DNA from: a virus
DNA: 40,931 nt
Direction: 5' to 3' (one strand)
Virus record (IMG/VR): IMGVR_UViG_3300025147_000007
Coordinates: 1 to 40,931 of that record
Shown here: positions 38,182 to 40,931 of the stretch, one piece after another
Layout of the letters: each line of letters begins with the position of its first letter
Numbering within the stretch: the first letter of the stretch is position 1
The notes under the pieces: generated by a model
Seen by the model: only the letters and a program-made list of their open reading frames with translations
Database searches by the model: none
What the model was told of the DNA's origin: nothing
Position numbers and translations under genes: made by a program

Positions 38182-39720
38182 ATGGCTAATGTTTATACCG
38201 CAGATATACAAGCTTATATGGATAAACAAAATGCAACAAAAGCATATAATAGCACAGTAGGAACAGGATATTCAACTAATAAAGATGGTCAATTAGGTGC
38301 GGGATATAACAACGGGACTACAAATGGTACAGTAACACCTTATAGTATATTCGACCCTAATTCTAGTAATTATAATAGTAAAGTAGCTAATTCAAACGGT
38401 ACAATTAATTTATCTAATCAAGGTGACTATGGAAGTGCAGGACAATATACAGGAGCTAATAGTGGGTTATCTCAATCACAATCACAAACACAAGACCAAA
38501 TGAGAGCGCAGTATCAAAACACATATGGTAGTGGTTCAGTTAGTTCAAGTGGTAGTGGATATGACCCAACCGCAGACATAACCGCACTAGGAGCATCACG
38601 AAAACAAGCAGCAATCTTAGGCTTATCAAATGCTAGAGATAAAAGTTTAAGTGACCTATCCGCAGCAAATGGGAAAATAGAACCTGCTTATTACAATCAA
38701 AGAAATTCAGTTTCAACAGATAATCAAATAGGTGCTAAGAATTTCGCAGAGTTTTTAAGTCAAAGAGGTTCAAACAACGCAGTGGGTAATAGTGGTTCAA
38801 TGGCACAAAATAACATAGCAAATAACGTATCATTACAAGGTAGTTTAGGCAACCTAGCAACAAGCCAAGCTAGTGCATACGCAGACAATGCAAAGAGTGT
38901 AGCAGATGTAGGAGTGGCTTATAACAATGATGTGGCTTCAACAAGCGCAGGAATAGACGCAACTAATATGGAACAGTTAGTTAATGCTAGAACACAAGCA
39001 GAAGCTTCAAGACTAGCACAAGCTAACGCAGATAGGTCATACAACTATCAAGTAAGCAGAGACACTGTAGGCGATACTAATTACACTAATCAAAACACTT
39101 ACAATCAAGGTCAAGACTTAATTAATCAAACAGGTAAATTAAGTGACGGAACATATACGCAACAAGGTCAATCAAATGCAACCGCTCAACAATTACAAGT
39201 AGCACAACTAGCAGAAATTCAAAATCCTAACTCAACAACTAATCAATTATCCAAGTTAGGACTTAAAACCGCACAACTTAATTATGCACAATTACCATCA
39301 CAACTAAAGTCACAAGCGCAATTAATAGCGCAACAGTTAGCAAGCGGAGCAATAGATTTAAAGACTGCTCAACTTAAATTAAATTATTTACCTACTCAAA
39401 TACAACAAGAAATAAGTCAAAATAATGCACAGTTAAACGCTACTAATAGAAGTAATACCGGTGGTTCGGGTGGTAGTGGTGGAAGTAGTTCAGCAGCTAG
39501 AAAAGAATCAGCAAGTGTTAGCATAATGGCTGCTTATAATAGTATTACTGATGCAGTAGATAAGAAAACATTCTTAGATAATAACGCAGCACAGATTAAA
39601 AAAGAAACGTCGGCAACTTATTACAATGAATTAGTTAAAAAGTGGCAGGGTGATTATGCTTACCATGTATTAGAAACACCAAACGAGTACAGTTCATGGA
39701 ATATGCAAAACTTAAAATAG
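38182..39720 (+). CDS. Internal virion protein, Ser/Gln/Asn-rich (512 aa)
   Basis: AAAGGAGG upstream. The first 130 residues are low complexity (Ser, Gly, Gln, Asn). The middle has long amphipathic helices (ASRKQAAILGLSNARDKSLSDL, QASAYADNAKSVADVGVAYN) and repeated AQL.Y.QLPSQ/KTAQLKLNYLPTQI segments. No catalytic motif. Such helical, Gln-rich proteins before the giant ejection protein are typical DNA-ejection components in short-tailed phages. Confidence 0.65.
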   Translation: MANVYTADIQAYMDKQNATKAYNSTVGTGYSTNKDGQLGAGYNNGTTNGTVTPYSIFDPNSSNYNSKVANSNGTINLSNQGDYGSAGQYTGANSGLSQSQSQTQDQMRAQYQNTYGSGSVSSSGSGYDPTADITALGASRKQAAILGLSNARDKSLSDLSAANGKIEPAYYNQRNSVSTDNQIGAKNFAEFLSQRGSNNAVGNSGSMAQNNIANNVSLQGSLGNLATSQASAYADNAKSVADVGVAYNNDVASTSAGIDATNMEQLVNARTQAEASRLAQANADRSYNYQVSRDTVGDTNYTNQNTYNQGQDLINQTGKLSDGTYTQQGQSNATAQQLQVAQLAEIQNPNSTTNQLSKLGLKTAQLNYAQLPSQLKSQAQLIAQQLASGAIDLKTAQLKLNYLPTQIQQEISQNNAQLNATNRSNTGGSGGSGGSSSAARKESASVSIMAAYNSITDAVDKKTFLDNNAAQIKKETSATYYNELVKKWQGDYAYHVLETPNEYSSWNMQNLK

Positions 39721-39730
39721 GAGGTTTAAA

Positions 39731-40931
39731 ATGAGTGATTGGGGTAAAATAGCAAATGAAATAATTAAAAATTCAAGTGAAACACATTACCGTTCTAAGC
39801 CTGCAGTTGTAAATACTCCTAATAAGCGCATTACTCCAACATTATTAACAAATAATAATTTAAAACGTAAACAATTAAATACAAAACCAATGTATGATGC
39901 ACCTAGCACTGCATTACCACCACCTATTGTTAATAAACCTACAGTTGGAACTGGTAAATGGGGAACCACAATACTACCTAAAAAATCCACTACACCGACT
40001 GTAGAAGTAGGTAAAACAGGTTCAGTTAAGATAGTGCCTAGACAAGCTAATGGAGTTGATTCACTTGTAGCAGGATTTACAGATAGTGCTACGCTAGGTA
40101 CTTTAAACGGACTTACAAACAAATTTACAGGAAATAAAACTAATATGAATCCTACTAATAATAATTTTGCATATGGCGCGGGTAAAATGTTAGGCTATAC
40201 GATTCCATACGGTGCTGCGAGTAAAGCTTTAAAACCAGCTATAGGCGCAATTAAAAACCCTTTGTTGAGAAGTGGCGCAAGAATAGCCGAGGGTGCAACA
40301 ACTTTTGGCATAGGTGGTGCTATAGAGGGCAAAGCAAACGGTAAAACTAATCAAGAGATATTAAAAGAAGCAAAATTTAATGCTTTGTTAGGTGGTGGAT
40401 TTGGTTTAGCAGGCGAAACTATTAAAGGTATTAAAGCTTTAAAAGAAATTAAATCACAAGGGATAAAAAATGCGTTTGAAAATAAAATTAATAGTAACAA
40501 CAAAATACTTCAACCTAATTCAAATTTAAGACCTATAGTTAAATTTACCGATATAGGCAAAGAAGATGCTTATTTAAGTACATTTAAACAACCTCAAATA
40601 GAAGTTCCTAAGGTTGAAACTCCACAAATTAAACCTTTTAATATTCAAAATGCTAACGGTAAATTAAAGCCACAAATAGTGCAAATGAAATCTGATACAT
40701 TGCCTTTAGCACAAAGAGATTTTAAAAACGTAGGTGATAAAAAGGTTAATGCTTATCAATTTGATAACCCAACTTTAAAACCTTATATATCACAAGAAGC
40801 TAATATTTTAAAAGGTGAATTAGAACGTACCTTAAAGCCTACTAGAGGTGCTAATAATATTAATGGTGAAAGTATAGGTTATGGCAACAAGCGCATTACT
40901 AGTGATAGCATGGCGGTTATTAAAGATACCA
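39731..40931 (+). CDS. Giant internal virion / DNA-ejection protein (N-terminal part; continues at base 1)
   Basis: ATG 4 bases after TAGGAGGTTTAAA. The first 1,074 bases (358 codons) precede the circle junction at 40804/1, and the frame continues to 4086, giving 1,719 aa. The N-terminal 60 residues are basic and flexible. Residues about 105-220 contain glycine-rich hydrophobic segments (YGAGKMLGYTIPYGAASKA, FGIGGAIEG, FNALLGGGFGLAGETI), candidate membrane-penetrating parts for DNA ejection. The rest up to the junction is polar and repetitive. Confidence 0.75.
   Translation, partial: MSDWGKIANEIIKNSSETHYRSKPAVVNTPNKRITPTLLTNNNLKRKQLNTKPMYDAPSTALPPPIVNKPTVGTGKWGTTILPKKSTTPTVEVGKTGSVKIVPRQANGVDSLVAGFTDSATLGTLNGLTNKFTGNKTNMNPTNNNFAYGAGKMLGYTIPYGAASKALKPAIGAIKNPLLRSGARIAEGATTFGIGGAIEGKANGKTNQEILKEAKFNALLGGGFGLAGETIKGIKALKEIKSQGIKNAFENKINSNNKILQPNSNLRPIVKFTDIGKEDAYLSTFKQPQIEVPKVETPQIKPFNIQNANGKLKPQIVQMKSDTLPLAQRDFKNVGDKKVNAYQFDNPTLKPYISQEANILKGELERTLKPTRGANNINGESIGYGNKRITSDSMAVIKDT
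40805..40931. repeat. Terminal duplication, right copy
   Basis: Identical to bases 1-127 and therefore the closing overlap of the circle. The coding frame of the giant gene is the same in both copies. Confidence 0.93.

Noticed and set aside
1-40931. CRISPR arrays, tRNA or rRNA genes, insertion sequences
   Set aside because: No regularly spaced repeats, no cloverleaf with a CCA-compatible end, and no transposase frames were seen on either strand by eye.
1-40931. ParA/ParM partition system or conjugation channel (VirB4-like) genes
   Set aside because: No Walker-type ParA, actin-like ParM or VirB4 ATPase was found; the ATP-binding proteins present are the helicase, the coupling protein, the terminase and the PP-loop enzyme.

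Overview
The window is one complete circular genome. Its first 127 bases recur exactly as its last 127 (1-127 = 40805-40931), so the circle is 40,804 bp. The assembly break falls inside one giant gene that starts at 39731, crosses the end and stops at 4086. The DNA is very AT-rich, has strong AGGAGG-type ribosome binding sites, and almost every gene is on the + strand. The UviB/BhlA-type and phi-LC3-type holins, YopX protein, RecU, RepA_N initiator and Prp protease all point to a Gram-positive, probably clostridial, host.

The virion genes describe a short-tailed phage. From 25.4 kb on come small regulators, small and large terminase, a Prp-type cysteine protease, a 634-aa portal, scaffold, an N4-gp56-type major capsid protein, connector/nozzle proteins, a fibre-like protein, and two internal-virion/ejection candidates (38182-39720 and the 1,719-aa protein 39731->4086). 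There is no tape measure. Lysis follows at 4.3-5.5 kb: UviB-like holin, GH24 endolysin, phi-LC3-type holin. After regulatory genes (5.5-6.6 kb) come a replication module (6.8-9.3 kb: DnaD-like organiser and primase-helicase) and a PAPS-reductase-like enzyme.

The unusual part is 11.1-15.2 kb. It is plasmid-like: a ribbon-helix-helix protein, a VirD4/TraG-type coupling ATPase, a MobV (Pre/Mob) relaxase split by a +1 frameshift exactly in its metal-binding motif, an excisionase-like HTH protein and a RepA_N plasmid replication initiator. No integrase and no conjugation pilus genes are present. The simplest reading is a temperate phage-plasmid, kept as an episome by RepA_N, that also carries, or recently lost, the means to be mobilised through another element's conjugation channel.

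A lysogeny switch (leftward XRE repressor, rightward Cro-like gene, divergent promoters with repeated TTTAACG operators) lies at 16.5-17.5 kb. The rightward early operon (17.3-25.3 kb) encodes an HD hydrolase, a Rad52-like annealing protein, SSB, an orphan C5 cytosine methyltransferase, an HNH-like protein, RecU and a sigma-like late regulator, with many tiny, often cysteine-rich proteins. Other points are non-AUG starts (ATA/ATC) behind perfect Shine-Dalgarno sites in core genes, in-frame internal start sites in the endolysin and a head gene, a phage-encoded Prp protease with matching LQLFA cleavage motifs in scaffold and capsid, and a primase-helicase with a striking excess of GGCC.
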